This document shows positions 8,922 to 17,180 of a stretch of 64,000 nt of DNA, one piece after another (the stretch's first letter is position 1; each line of letters begins with the position of its first letter). A program made the translations under genes and the position numbers. The notes beneath the pieces are model-generated. The model made no database searches. It had not been told where the DNA came from and was given only the letters and a program-made list of their open reading frames with translations. Where the stretch lies: contig DAOPYN010000003.1 in NCBI GenBank assembly GCA_035352895.1, positions 1 through 64,000 on the forward strand. The letters are read 5' to 3'. The DNA is from UBA5070 sp035352895. GTDB lineage: Bacteria; Fibrobacterota; Fibrobacteria; UBA5070.

Positions 8922-9410
8922 TCAGAATTCGTCGCGGGCCGGAGCGGACTTACCCAGGCTGGCTTCCAGCTCCATGGCCTCGATCAGGTCGCCCTGGGAG
9001 CGTACCACGGCCTTGAGGCGGACCAGAAAATTGGCCCGTTGCATCTCCAGGGTGGCGATGTCGGTCTGCAGGCGCACCACCCGATCCTTGAGGGATTCGG
9101 CCTCGCGCTCGGCGCGGGAATGGGCCTCGCGAACGATCAGCTCGGCTTCCTTCTCCGCCAACCGCTTGGTTTCGTCCAGCGACCGTTGCACGGTCAAGGC
9201 CGCGTCCTGGAGGTTCTGTTCGATGAGCCGGTATTGGCCCAGCTTGCCTTCCGCATCCTTCAGGCGTTCCTCCAGTTCGGACACGGAGGCGTTCGCGGCC
9301 TCCAGCGCCGTGGCCACCTGATCCAGGAACCCTTGGACCTCCTCGGGGTCGTACCCGCGCATCTTGCGGTTGAATTCCTGCTTGCGGATGTCCAGGGGGG
9401 TGATGTTCAC
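8922..9410 (-). CDS. DivIVA domain-containing protein
   Basis: The 162-residue protein opens with the DivIVA lipid-binding signature (ITPLDIRKQEFNRKMRGYD), followed by a long coiled coil (about residues 35-145) rich in Glu, Arg and Leu heptads. Such proteins sense curved membrane and organise division or polar growth. The start is a GTG at 9410 that overlaps the yggT stop (GTGA at 9407-9410); the signature begins directly after it. The adjacency to yggT and yggS matches the conserved cell-division neighbourhood found in many bacteria. Confidence 0.92.
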   Translation of the reverse strand: MNITPLDIRKQEFNRKMRGYDPEEVQGFLDQVATALEAANASVSELEERLKDAEGKLGQYRLIEQNLQDAALTVQRSLDETKRLAEKEAELIVREAHSRAEREAESLKDRVVRLQTDIATLEMQRANFLVRLKAVVRSQGDLIEAMELEASLGKSAPARDEF

Positions 9411-9682
9411 GCAGTGCCTCGCGAAAGGAGAAGTCGAAGGAAGAGGGTCAGGCCGGCGGCCACCGCCAAGGCGACCCAAGGAGACAAATCTATTCCCCTC
9501 CACTGGGGGATCTGGCGGCGGATCACCGAAAACCACGGCTCGGTGAGGGATTCCAACGCCCGAAACAACGTGGTGCTGGAACTGTAGTTGCGAAAGGACA
9601 GGACCTGGCGCAGCAGGATGGCGAAGATGGCCGTGAGTCCGAGGGCGGAAACCAGATCGGAGAAGAATCCCGTCGAGCTCAC
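9407..9682 (-). CDS. yggT: YggT family membrane protein
   Basis: This is a 91-residue protein with a hydrophobic helix at each end and the central YggT motif (LTEPWFSVIRRQIPQ then GIDLSPWVALAVA). YggT proteins are inner-membrane proteins of uncertain role linked to osmotic tolerance and cell-division gene clusters. The GTG at 9682 overlaps the yggS stop (GTGA at 9679-9682) and its own stop overlaps the divIVA start, so it is tightly coupled on both sides. It is a single-module version; longer homologues carry two copies. Confidence 0.9.
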   Translation of the reverse strand: MSSTGFFSDLVSALGLTAIFAILLRQVLSFRNYSSSTTLFRALESLTEPWFSVIRRQIPQWRGIDLSPWVALAVAAGLTLFLRLLLSRGTA

Positions 9683-10356
9683 CCGGAGATCCGCTCCCCG
9701 AACAGGGCGGTCCCCACGCGGACCAACGTGGCCCCCTCCTGGATGGCCGCCTCCAGGTCGTGGGACATGCCCATCGACAGATGGGACGCGCCGGGAAACT
9801 CCGCACGGGCGCGGAAAGCCACCTCGCGCGCCTTCGCGAACGTGGCCCGGGCCTCGTCCAGACTGCCTTCCAGGGGCGCCATGGCCATGAACCCGGCCAG
9901 CTTCGCATGGGCCAGTCGGTGGCAGGCCTCCAGGGCCTGGGGGATCTCCTCGGGGGAAAATCCCGTCTTGGTGGGCTCGCCGGTCAGGTGCAGCTGGACC
10001 AGGAACGCCGCGGACACTCCCTCCTCGCCGGAAATCCGGTCCACCGCATCCAGCACCGAAAGGTTTCCCACCCCGTGGACCAGACTGGCCACACCCAGGA
10101 TCTTGCGGACCTTGTTGCGCTGCAGGTGCCCGATGAAATGGAGGTGCGCACCTGGACGGGGGAACTTCTCCAGCGCTTCCTGCACGTAGTTTTCGCCAAA
10201 TTCCGTCAACCCCAGGGACAAGGCCTCGTCGATGGCCTCGGCGGGATGGCGCTTGGATACCGCCACCAATCCGACCTCCTCGCGGGGCCGTCCCGCCTGG
10301 AGACATGCCACCTGGATGCGCTCCTCCAGCGCGGACAACCGCTGTGCGAGCCCCAT
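9679..10356 (-). CDS. yggS: YggS family pyridoxal-5'-phosphate homeostasis protein
   Basis: The 225-residue protein matches the PLP-binding homeostasis family (PLPBP/YggS/ProSC). The PLP lysine is in VAVSKRHP near residue 35, with the family motifs FGENYVQEALEK, HFIGHLQRNKV and the late phosphate-binding SMGMSHDLEAAI. These TIM-barrel proteins carry PLP but have no known catalytic activity and buffer the cofactor. The ATG at 10356 shares one base with the stop of the Lon-like gene (TGATG), and the stop overlaps yggT by 4 nt. A TTG one codon earlier is possible but less likely. Confidence 0.95.
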   Translation of the reverse strand: MGLAQRLSALEERIQVACLQAGRPREEVGLVAVSKRHPAEAIDEALSLGLTEFGENYVQEALEKFPRPGAHLHFIGHLQRNKVRKILGVASLVHGVGNLSVLDAVDRISGEEGVSAAFLVQLHLTGEPTKTGFSPEEIPQALEACHRLAHAKLAGFMAMAPLEGSLDEARATFAKAREVAFRARAEFPGASHLSMGMSHDLEAAIQEGATLVRVGTALFGERISG

Positions 10357-11663
10357 CAATCCGCCTCCGCCGCCAGAAGTCCCAATCCCCTCAGGATCCC
10401 CAGGTCGTCGTGGGTGGGCGTGGGCTCGCAGGCGCCGATGGCTTCCGGCTCCATGTCGGAAAGATCCATCAGGTTGGCGGCGGGCATGAACAGGCGCCGG
10501 AACCCCTGCCGCTCGCAGGAGAGGAACTTCTCGTCCACGTAGCCCACCGGCCGCAGACCGCCGTTGAGGGTGATCTCGCCGGTGAACCCGTAGCGAGCAT
10601 CCACCGGCACTCCCGACAGATGGGAAACCATGGCCACCAGCACGGGCCAGCCCAAGGAGATGCCGTCCTTGGGGCCTTCCGGCCCGGACACGTGCACGTG
10701 CCAGTCCAGATCACGCAACTGCTCGGTGGTCATTCCCAGCTGATCGGCAAAGGCCAAGCAGCGGGAACGGGCGACCCGCACGGCTTCCTCCGCCCGCTGT
10801 CCGGCTCCGGTCAGCAGGGTCCGCCCCTTGCCCGGGGTGGAAAATGCCTCGATCTGGGCCAAGGCCCCTCCCAAGCTGGACACCAGAGGAGAGTGGACCG
10901 CGCCCGGCGACAGATGCTCCGCCAGACACAGCTGGGGCTGGGCGTCGGGCCCCAGGACGGAGGCGGCCCAAGCGATGTCCACGGGAGGCAGGTAGCCTTC
11001 CGCCTGCTCGCGGGCCCTGCGCCGACAGAGGCGTTCCAGGCGCTGCACGGCCCCCAGCACGCCCGACTCCGGCATTCCGCCGTAGAGGAGCACGTTCAGG
11101 AGGTCCTCGCGAAGGAAGTCGTAGGCATCCAGTCCGAATGCCGAACAGGTTTCCTGCACCTGGATGGACAGGAGCCGACGCTTCTCCGAAGACGAAAGAC
11201 TCCGCACGCGCACCCGGGGCGTGCGGGCCGGCACGTTCTTGGGAAGCTTGCCGTCCCGCACGATCCAGAGAACCACGCCCCGATCGGAGGTGCATTCCTT
11301 GTCCGCTTCCATGATCATGACCGGAATCTGCCCCTGAAGGGCCTGCTGGACGGCCTTGGCGAGGCTTCGCTTGCCGGAACCTGCCGGTCCGTGGATCAGG
11401 ATGTGCTGGGCGGGGCCGGTGTTCTCGACTTCCGTCACCGGAGTGGCGCGCGCCAGGAAGGGGCCGGCCGATTCCACCCGATCGCTCACCGGCTCGGCGG
11501 CCTTCTTGAAGGATCGGGAGGCGATCAGATCGGCCAGATTCAGCCTCGCGGCGGCGTGGAACGGATGGAGCTCGGCGAGGATCTCCGGAAAGCCCCGGGT
11601 CACCATGGAATAGCGGTCCGGGAACGGAGTCCGACTTCGCGGGAGAGGCCGTCGATGGCGCAC
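10356..11663 (-). CDS. Compact Lon-like serine protease with a reduced ATPase region
   Basis: The C-terminal 200 residues are a Lon protease domain: the catalytic serine is Ser336 in GPKDGISLGW and the lysine lies 43 residues later (Lys379 in VGYVDEKF), the same spacing as E. coli Ser679/Lys722. The N-terminal half has a Walker A (HGPAGSGKRS, residues 91-100) but no convincing Walker B or sensor arginines, and the ATPase part is much shorter than in Lon or LonB; the Lon substrate-binding N-domain is absent. It lies between clpX and yggS, unlike typical lon. The start is unsure: GTG at 11663 gives 435 residues, ATG at 11606 gives 416. Neither has a good ribosome site. It may be a regulatory or ATP-independent protease. 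Confidence 0.8.
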   Translation of the reverse strand: MRHRRPLPRSRTPFPDRYSMVTRGFPEILAELHPFHAAARLNLADLIASRSFKKAAEPVSDRVESAGPFLARATPVTEVENTGPAQHILIHGPAGSGKRSLAKAVQQALQGQIPVMIMEADKECTSDRGVVLWIVRDGKLPKNVPARTPRVRVRSLSSSEKRRLLSIQVQETCSAFGLDAYDFLREDLLNVLLYGGMPESGVLGAVQRLERLCRRRAREQAEGYLPPVDIAWAASVLGPDAQPQLCLAEHLSPGAVHSPLVSSLGGALAQIEAFSTPGKGRTLLTGAGQRAEEAVRVARSRCLAFADQLGMTTEQLRDLDWHVHVSGPEGPKDGISLGWPVLVAMVSHLSGVPVDARYGFTGEITLNGGLRPVGYVDEKFLSCERQGFRRLFMPAANLMDLSDMEPEAIGACEPTPTHDDLGILRGLGLLAAEAD

Positions 11664-11711
11664 GTCGCCGACTTCGAGACCAGGATGGATGCGAGATTCA
11701 AGGAAGCCTCC

Positions 11712-12977
11712 TCAAGCCGCCGAGGAATGGCGGGAAGCGGACGACACGCGTCTGGGCGGAGATTGGCGCAGGATGGATTCGCGGGTCACCACCACCTTCT
11801 CGACGCCCTTCCAGCCGGGGGCGTCGAACATGGTGTCGGTGAGGGCCGATTCCAGGACCGAGCGCAGGCCGCGAGCTCCGGTCTTGCGGCTCTTGGCGAT
11901 GCGCACCGCCTCGCGGAGCGCATCCGGCTCGAACTCCAATTCGATCCCGTCCAGGCTCAGCAGATGCTGGTACTGGCGCACCAGGGCGTTCTTGGGCTCG
12001 GTGAGGATCTTCAGGAGGGCTTCCTCGTCCAGTTCCTGGAGCGCCACGATCTGGGGAAGCCGTCCCACCAGCTCGGGGATGATCCCGTAGGCCACCAGGT
12101 CTTCCGGTTCGCATTGCTGCAGGAGTTCGGACGTCTCCCGGGAACGCTTGGAGCGGGGGTCGGCGGACAATCCCAACTGGGTGGTGTTCACCCGGGCGGA
12201 GACGGTCTTTTCCAGACCTTCGAAGGCGCCTCCGCAGATGAACAGGATGTTGCGGGTGTCGATCTGGACCAGATTCTGTTCCGGATGCTTGCGCCCGCCC
12301 TTGGGGGGGATGGAAGCCACGGTCCCTTCCAGGATCTTCAGGAGGGCCTGCTGGACTCCTTCGCCGGACACGTCCCGGGTGATGGAAGGATTGGCGGACT
12401 TGCGCGAAATCTTGTCCACCTCGTCCAGGTAGACGATTCCCCGCTGGGCGGCTTCCACGTCGTAATCGGCGGCCTGCAACAGCCGCACGAGGATGTTCTC
12501 CACATCCTCGCCCACGTAGCCGGCCTCGGTAAGGATGGTCGCGTCGGCGATGGTGAAGGGTACGTTGAGCTGACGGGCGATGGTCTGCGCGAGCAGCGTC
12601 TTCCCGGAGCCGGTGGGCCCCAGCAGCAGGACGTTGCTCTTGTCCACATGGACATCCCGCCCGCCTCCGGCATGGCCGATGCGCTTGTAGTGGTTGTACA
12701 CCGCCACCGACAGGGTCCGCTTGGCGCGTTCCTGTCCGATCACGTATTCGTCCAGGTGCGCCTTGATCTGGGCCGGGGTGGCCAACTTCACGCCGGGCTT
12801 GGCCAGCGGAGCCTTGGAACGATCCTCCTCGAGGATCTCGTTGCACATCCCGATGCACTCGTTGCAGATGTTGACCCCGGGGCCCGTGACCATCCGGGCC
12901 ACCTCCTCCGAGGCCTTGCCGCAGAACGAACACTTCACTCGCCCCAGCGCGGGGCCGCGCCGGTCGCGGGAGTTCAT
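11712..12977 (-). CDS. clpX: ATP-dependent Clp protease ATP-binding subunit ClpX
   Basis: This 421-residue AAA+ unfoldase feeds ssrA-tagged and other substrates to ClpP. The N-terminal zinc-binding domain has Cys16, Cys19, Cys38 and Cys41 (CSFCGK, CNEC). Walker A (GPTGSGKTLLAQ), Walker B (GIVYLDEVDKI), the pore loop GYVGEDVE and the ClpP-binding loop region are all present, and the length is typical. The ATG at 12977 overlaps the clpP stop (ATGA at 12974-12977). The C-terminal tail is Ser/Arg-rich. The Lon-like gene follows after 48 nt. Confidence 0.98.
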   Translation of the reverse strand: MNSRDRRGPALGRVKCSFCGKASEEVARMVTGPGVNICNECIGMCNEILEEDRSKAPLAKPGVKLATPAQIKAHLDEYVIGQERAKRTLSVAVYNHYKRIGHAGGGRDVHVDKSNVLLLGPTGSGKTLLAQTIARQLNVPFTIADATILTEAGYVGEDVENILVRLLQAADYDVEAAQRGIVYLDEVDKISRKSANPSITRDVSGEGVQQALLKILEGTVASIPPKGGRKHPEQNLVQIDTRNILFICGGAFEGLEKTVSARVNTTQLGLSADPRSKRSRETSELLQQCEPEDLVAYGIIPELVGRLPQIVALQELDEEALLKILTEPKNALVRQYQHLLSLDGIELEFEPDALREAVRIAKSRKTGARGLRSVLESALTDTMFDAPGWKGVEKVVVTRESILRQSPPRRVSSASRHSSAA

Positions 12978-13570
12978 GGAGCGGCCTTCGCCTCCACGCG
13001 GGAGAGGACGCTGTCCACGAGGCCGTATTCGATCGCCTCGGGCGCGCTCATGTAGTAGTTGCGGTCCATGTCCTTCTCCACCGCGACGCGGTCCCGGCCG
13101 GCGTGCTTGGCGACGATGTCCGTGAGCTGCCCCTTGATCTTCAGGATCTCCTTGGCGGTGATCTGGATGTCGGAAGCCTGGCCGGAAGCCCCCCCCATGG
13201 GCTGGTGGATCATCACGCGCGAATGCGGCAGGATGAACCGCTTGCCCTTGGTGCCGGCGGTCAAGAGGATGGCGCCCATGCTGGCGGCCGATCCGATGCA
13301 GATGGTGGAGACGTCGCACTTCACGTGCTGCATGGTGTCGTAGATGGCCAATCCGGCCGAGACCAGGCCGCCGGGGCTGTTGATGTAGAGGATGATGTCC
13401 TTTTCCGGATCCTCGTACTCCAGGAAGATCATCTGGGCGATCACGGCGTTGGCCACCGCGTCGTTGATTTCCGTTCCGATGAAGATGATCCGTTCCTTGA
13501 GAAGACGCGAATAGATGTCGTAGACGCGCTCCCCGCGTCCCGTGGTCTCGATGATCGTTGGCAGGTACAT
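12974..13570 (-). CDS. clpP: ATP-dependent Clp protease proteolytic subunit
   Basis: A 198-residue ClpP with the nucleophile Ser97 (GSAASMGA) and base His122 (MIHQP). The third triad position, Asp171 in E. coli mature numbering, is Asn here: the codons before SAPEA read D-M-D-R-N-Y-Y-M, whereas E. coli and B. subtilis have Asp. The N-terminal region and hydrophobic pocket residues look normal, so the fold should assemble with ClpX. A GAGGAG ribosome site lies 6 nt before the ATG, and the gene starts about 60 nt after the tig terminator, probably from its own promoter. It heads a long operon running to the YkgJ gene. Confidence 0.97.
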   Translation of the reverse strand: MYLPTIIETTGRGERVYDIYSRLLKERIIFIGTEINDAVANAVIAQMIFLEYEDPEKDIILYINSPGGLVSAGLAIYDTMQHVKCDVSTICIGSAASMGAILLTAGTKGKRFILPHSRVMIHQPMGGASGQASDIQITAKEILKIKGQLTDIVAKHAGRDRVAVEKDMDRNYYMSAPEAIEYGLVDSVLSRVEAKAAP

Positions 13571-13630
13571 GGAGGCTCCTCGAGGTCGAATGCGGAGGCC
13601 CGTGCGGGCCGATGGTAGAACGATACGAAA

Positions 13631-13674
13631 AACAACGAAAAGGGCCCTGGATCGAGCGCGTCGATCCAGGGCCC
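13631..13674 (-). terminator. Rho-independent terminator after tig
   Basis: A perfect 14-bp inverted repeat (GGGCCCTGGATCGA at 13642-13655 against 13661-13674, 5-nt loop) is followed on the minus strand by TTTTCGTTGTTTTT. It lies about 30 nt after the tig stop and before clpP, so it separates tig transcription from the clp operon. Confidence 0.92.
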
Positions 13675-13703
13675 GAGGTTTCCCCTGTCGGGAGGATCCC
13701 CGA

Positions 13704-14933
13704 TCAGGCGCTCAGGAGCCAGTCCAGCGTCTTCTCGATGCGGATGCTCTCGCGGACTTCCATCAGGCGGCCCGACTTGCGCAGCTCCTCGCGGGCATCC
13801 TCGGCGGTGATGCCGGCCTGTTCGGCCATTTCCTTGATGCGGGCGTCCACCTCCTCGGTGGTGGCCTTCACGCCTTCCTTCTCGGCGATCCACTCCAGGG
13901 CGCGCTGGCGCTTGATCTGCTGCTCGGCCTGGTCGCCCAGGATCTGCACCATTTCCTGGAGGGTGGGCACCGGCTGGCCCTGCTTGGCCATGCGGTCGCG
14001 CTGCCATTCCACCAGGGCCTCCACGCGGGCCTTGGGCACCTGGAAGGGATTGCGGCTGATCACGATGTCGATGGCCTCGTCGTGGGCCTTCTGGCGGGCT
14101 TCGCCGGTGGCGGCTTCCTGCATGTCCTTGCGCACGCGCTCGACGAGGTCGGAGACGGTCTGGAAAGGCCCGAGCAGCTTGGCCCACTCGTCGTTCAGCT
14201 CCGGCAGGATGCGCTCGAACACGCCTTCCACCTTGATCTCGTAGCGGGCCTTCTTGCCGGCCTGGGCGGCGTCGGCGTAATCGGCGGGGAACTGGAAGTC
14301 GATGGCCAGCTCCGCACCCACTTCGACGCCGGTCATGGCGGCGTCGACTTCAGGAATGCCCTTGCCGAGTTCGGCCTGGAACACGGGCACCGGGGCGGCG
14401 GTTTCCACGCCGTCGACGAACACCTTGAGGTAGCGGGCGGTCACCAGATCGCCCGTCTGCGAGGGACGCTCGGGCTTCTGGATGCGGGCGGTCTGCTGGC
14501 GGATCTGCTCGATGCGCGCGTCCACCTCGGCCTGGGTGACCTGGGGCTCCACCACGGTGACGCCCAGTCCCTTGTAGTCCTTGAGTTCGATCTGGGGGTC
14601 CACCTCGAACAGGAACTTCACCTTGAGGTCTCCGCCTTCGGGAGCCTGGAGGTCCTGGATCTGTCCGGGGCCGGCGGGAAGGAGCTTCTTCTCGGAAAGC
14701 GCCTTGCGCACGGAGGTTTCCACCAATTCTTCCACGGCTTCGGCGCGGATGCTGGCCCCGAAGCGCTTCTTCACCACCTCGCGAGGGAGCTTGCCGGGAC
14801 GGAAGCCCTGGAGGCTGATCTTCTTGCGGTAGGTTTCGATCTTGGATTCGACCAGCTGGGTGAGATCCGCGGCGGGGATCTCAAGTTCCAGTTCGCGCTC
14901 GGTGGCGCCGCGTTCGGCCACGACGATGTTCAC
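13704..14933 (-). CDS. tig: Trigger factor, ribosome-associated chaperone
   Basis: The 409-residue protein has the three domains of trigger factor: the N-terminal ribosome-binding tail with the signature GFRPGKLPREVV near residue 45, a peptidyl-prolyl isomerase FKBP domain around residues 150-235 (TGDLVTARYLKVFVDG, then GIPEVDAAMTG), and the helical C-terminal chaperone arms. The GTG at 14933 is preferred over longer starts because AAGGAG sits 6 nt upstream and because longer versions would run into tRNA-Leu. The gene begins 36 nt after the tRNA, so both may share a transcript. Confidence 0.97.
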   Translation of the reverse strand: MNIVVAERGATERELELEIPAADLTQLVESKIETYRKKISLQGFRPGKLPREVVKKRFGASIRAEAVEELVETSVRKALSEKKLLPAGPGQIQDLQAPEGGDLKVKFLFEVDPQIELKDYKGLGVTVVEPQVTQAEVDARIEQIRQQTARIQKPERPSQTGDLVTARYLKVFVDGVETAAPVPVFQAELGKGIPEVDAAMTGVEVGAELAIDFQFPADYADAAQAGKKARYEIKVEGVFERILPELNDEWAKLLGPFQTVSDLVERVRKDMQEAATGEARQKAHDEAIDIVISRNPFQVPKARVEALVEWQRDRMAKQGQPVPTLQEMVQILGDQAEQQIKRQRALEWIAEKEGVKATTEEVDARIKEMAEQAGITAEDAREELRKSGRLMEVRESIRIEKTLDWLLSA

Positions 14934-14969
14934 TCGCTTCTCCTTGGGCAGTGTGGGTAGGTGACGAAG

Positions 14970-15051
14970 TGCGAGAAGGGGGAGTTGAACCCCCATACCT
15001 TTCGGTACCAGATCCTAAGTCTGGCGCGTCTGCCAATTCCGCCATTCTCGC
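14970..15051 (-). tRNA. tRNA-Leu (UAG anticodon)
   Basis: The minus strand folds into a full class II tRNA of 82 nt: a 7-bp acceptor stem (GCGAGAA/TTCTCGC) with A as discriminator, anticodon stem CCAGA/TCTGG with loop CTTAGGA (anticodon TAG), a long variable arm (TACCGAAAGGTA) and T arm GGGGG-TTCAACT-CCCCC. The CCA end is not encoded. A TATCTTGG promoter-like box lies about 19 nt upstream (15070-15077). Confidence 0.97.
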
Positions 15052-15069
15052 GAAAACAGATCGAACGGC

Positions 15070-15077
15070 CCAAGATA
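15070..15077 (-). promoter_or_regulatory. TAnnTT promoter-like box for tRNA-Leu/tig
   Basis: TATCTTGG on the minus strand ends 19 nt before the mature 5' end of tRNA-Leu, a sensible position for a -7 element of the TAnnTTTG type. No clear TTG element is seen at the expected distance. Confidence 0.4.
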
Positions 15078-15116
15078 GATTCCCGGGAGGCGCCTGAGGT
15101 GGCCGGATTGCGAGCT

Positions 15117-15875
15117 TCAGCCCAACTTCCCCAACGTCTTGGCGATGGTCAGCAGCGTCCGCAGGTCGCGGCGCTCGAAGCGGCCGCGGGCGAGGCTCCG
15201 GCGGGCGGCCAGGCGGAAGGATTCCGGATCTTCCGCGTAGGGCCGGAATCCGGCCCGGGTCATGAGCGCCTCCAGATGGGCCAGGACCAGGTCGAACTCC
15301 GCGTATGTGGCCGGGTCGGAGGCCACCGTGGCTGTTTCCGAAGCTCCGATCGCCGCAACGGGAGGGATGGCCGCGCTCCAGCCCTGGGCGTGGCGCCAGC
15401 ATTCCTGGAGCACCACCAGCACGGCCTGGGACAGGTTCAAGGACGGCTGGTCCACCTGGGTGGGCACCCGCAGAAGGCGCGTGCAGAAGGCCAGTTCCAC
15501 ATCCGTGAGCCCCCGGGATTCCGGACCGAACACCAAGGCACCACTTCCAGCCAGCGTCGCGGCGGCCAAATCTGGAATCACCTGATGGGGAAGCTCCAGC
15601 GGCGGGAGCTTGCCTTTGCGCACGCGGTTGGCCGTGCCCACCGCGAAGGAATGCGGTGCCAAGGCTTCCTGGATGCTTTCCACGAAGCGGATCCGGTCCA
15701 GGATGTCCTCGCAGGCGTGCGCGGTGGATCGAGCGGACCCGTCGGCCAAGATGCCCGCCGAACCCACCACGCAGATGCGCTCCACCCCGAAGTTCCGGCA
15801 CGCGCGGGCCACCGACCCCACGTTGCGCGGGGTTTCCGGGCGCACCAGCACGACTTCCAGATGGTCCAGCTTCAC
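15117..15875 (-). CDS. TrmJ/TrmH-type tRNA 2'-O-ribose methyltransferase
   Basis: The 252-residue protein is a SPOUT methyltransferase with the three knot motifs: RPETPRNVGSVARACRNFG at the start, LVFGPESRGLTD in the middle, and QPSLNLSQAVLVVLQE near residue 150. The order and the C-terminal helical tail match TrmJ/TrmH group enzymes that methylate the ribose at tRNA wobble position 32 or similar, using S-adenosylmethionine in the cytoplasm. The GTG at 15875 is preferred since it forms a GTGA overlap with the upstream ATPase stop (15872-15875); an ATG at 15899 adds eight basic residues. The exact target nucleotide cannot be told. Confidence 0.88.
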   Translation of the reverse strand: MKLDHLEVVLVRPETPRNVGSVARACRNFGVERICVVGSAGILADGSARSTAHACEDILDRIRFVESIQEALAPHSFAVGTANRVRKGKLPPLELPHQVIPDLAAATLAGSGALVFGPESRGLTDVELAFCTRLLRVPTQVDQPSLNLSQAVLVVLQECWRHAQGWSAAIPPVAAIGASETATVASDPATYAEFDLVLAHLEALMTRAGFRPYAEDPESFRLAARRSLARGRFERRDLRTLLTIAKTLGKLG

Positions 15876-17095
15876 GGTAGGTCGCCTTCGAGGAGCCATG
15901 TCGGCAGGTGGACGTGACGGATTCCGTCACGCGATAGGTCCAGTGGATCCATGGAAAGGATCGTCTTGGGCAGGTTGTCGTCGATGTCCAGAAGCGACCG
16001 GAACTCGCGCTCGCGCGTGGCCGGATCGGCCATCAGGTAGCAGACCTGGAAATACTCCCGCGTCCCGCCCCGCTCGGCGACGAAATCGATCTCGCGGTCG
16101 CCCAGCTTTCCCACGCTCACGGCGTAGCCGCGCCGCACCAGCTCCAGGAAGACCGCGTTCTCCAGAAGCGCCCCCACGTCGGACATCGCATCGCGCCCCA
16201 GAAGGGCGTTGCGGATCCCCAGATCGCCGGCGTAGAACTTCTCCGCCATCTCCAGATGCCTGCGACCCTTCAGGTCCCAGCGTTTCACGCGATGGACCGC
16301 GTAGGCCCCCTCCAGGTGGGAGGCGTAGTTCTGGATGGTCTCCACTCCCACGGAAATCCGCTGCGACTTGCAGAAATCCGAAATCCGCTTGGCGCTCACG
16401 AGGTTCCCCACCTGATCGAACAGGTAACGCGCGACCCTCTCCAGAAGCGCGACATTGCGCACCGCGTGGCGATGCACCACGTCGTGGAGGATCACCGTGG
16501 AATAGATCGCGTCCAACGCCTGTTCCAGCGTGCGCCGATCGTCCGGAAGCTGGTGCAGACCCGGCAAGCCCCCCCAGCGCAGCCACCGTTCGAACTCCGA
16601 GGCCGAATGTTCCGATTTGCCCCGAATCGCGAGGGTTTCTGGGTACGACAACGGCAGGACAGGAATCCCCACCCATCGACCGCTCAGCAACGTGGACAGG
16701 TCCGACGACAACAACCTCGCGTTGGAGCCGGTCAGGTACAGATCGACATCCCCTCGCTTGTGCAAGGCGTTGACCACCTTTTCCCATCCGTCGATCAACT
16801 GGACCTCGTCGATCATCAACACCTTGGGGCCGGGAACGGTATCCACCCACGGGACCACCGCATCGCGCAGCGCCTCCCAGCTTTCCAGGTGCAGCCACTC
16901 CAAGGAGTCCCGCTCCAGCAGACGGACGGACTCCGGTGCCATCCCTTGCTCCTGGCACAACCTGTCCCGCCATTGGCGAAGCAGCACGCTCTTTCCCACC
17001 CGCCGCAAGCCAGCCAGCACCTTCACCACCGGAGCACCCTTCCAGCGGCGGATTTCCGCCAAGTAATGCTCCCGATGAACCAAAGATTCACTCAT
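15872..17095 (-). CDS. ATP-binding protein, AAA_14/DUF4143 family
   Basis: The 407-residue protein has a P-loop AAA_14 domain (Walker A GLRRVGKSVLLRQW near residue 29, Walker B KVLMIDEVQLI near 91, sensor LYLTGSNARLLS) followed by the DUF4143 winged-helix/nuclease-like region, which contains the REIDFVAERGG motif resembling a restriction-endonuclease (PD-ExK) core. The family is common, mobile and of unknown function, and copies often behave like selfish or toxin-like modules. The 85 bp upstream are far more AT-rich than anything nearby and contain the palindrome ATGAAAagTTTCAT. The gene overlaps the TrmJ-like gene by 4 nt, so it has become part of a housekeeping transcript. Confidence 0.9.
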   Translation of the reverse strand: MSESLVHREHYLAEIRRWKGAPVVKVLAGLRRVGKSVLLRQWRDRLCQEQGMAPESVRLLERDSLEWLHLESWEALRDAVVPWVDTVPGPKVLMIDEVQLIDGWEKVVNALHKRGDVDLYLTGSNARLLSSDLSTLLSGRWVGIPVLPLSYPETLAIRGKSEHSASEFERWLRWGGLPGLHQLPDDRRTLEQALDAIYSTVILHDVVHRHAVRNVALLERVARYLFDQVGNLVSAKRISDFCKSQRISVGVETIQNYASHLEGAYAVHRVKRWDLKGRRHLEMAEKFYAGDLGIRNALLGRDAMSDVGALLENAVFLELVRRGYAVSVGKLGDREIDFVAERGGTREYFQVCYLMADPATREREFRSLLDIDDNLPKTILSMDPLDLSRDGIRHVHLPTWLLEGDLP

Positions 17096-17180
17096 ATAGA
17101 AAACAATAGAATTTTTATGAAAAGTTTCATCTATGCAGAAAACTTTCCTGTTTTCCGCGATTTCTTCATCGATCCGGAAA
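17096..17180 (-). promoter_or_regulatory. AT-rich upstream region with palindrome before the DUF4143 gene
   Basis: This 85-bp stretch contrasts sharply with its GC-rich surroundings. It holds the inverted repeat ATGAAA-AG-TTTCAT (17117-17130) and two related copies of an AGAAAAC motif (17098-17104 and 17137-17143). It most likely contains the promoter of the DUF4143 ATPase and possibly an operator; no factor can be named. Confidence 0.45.
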
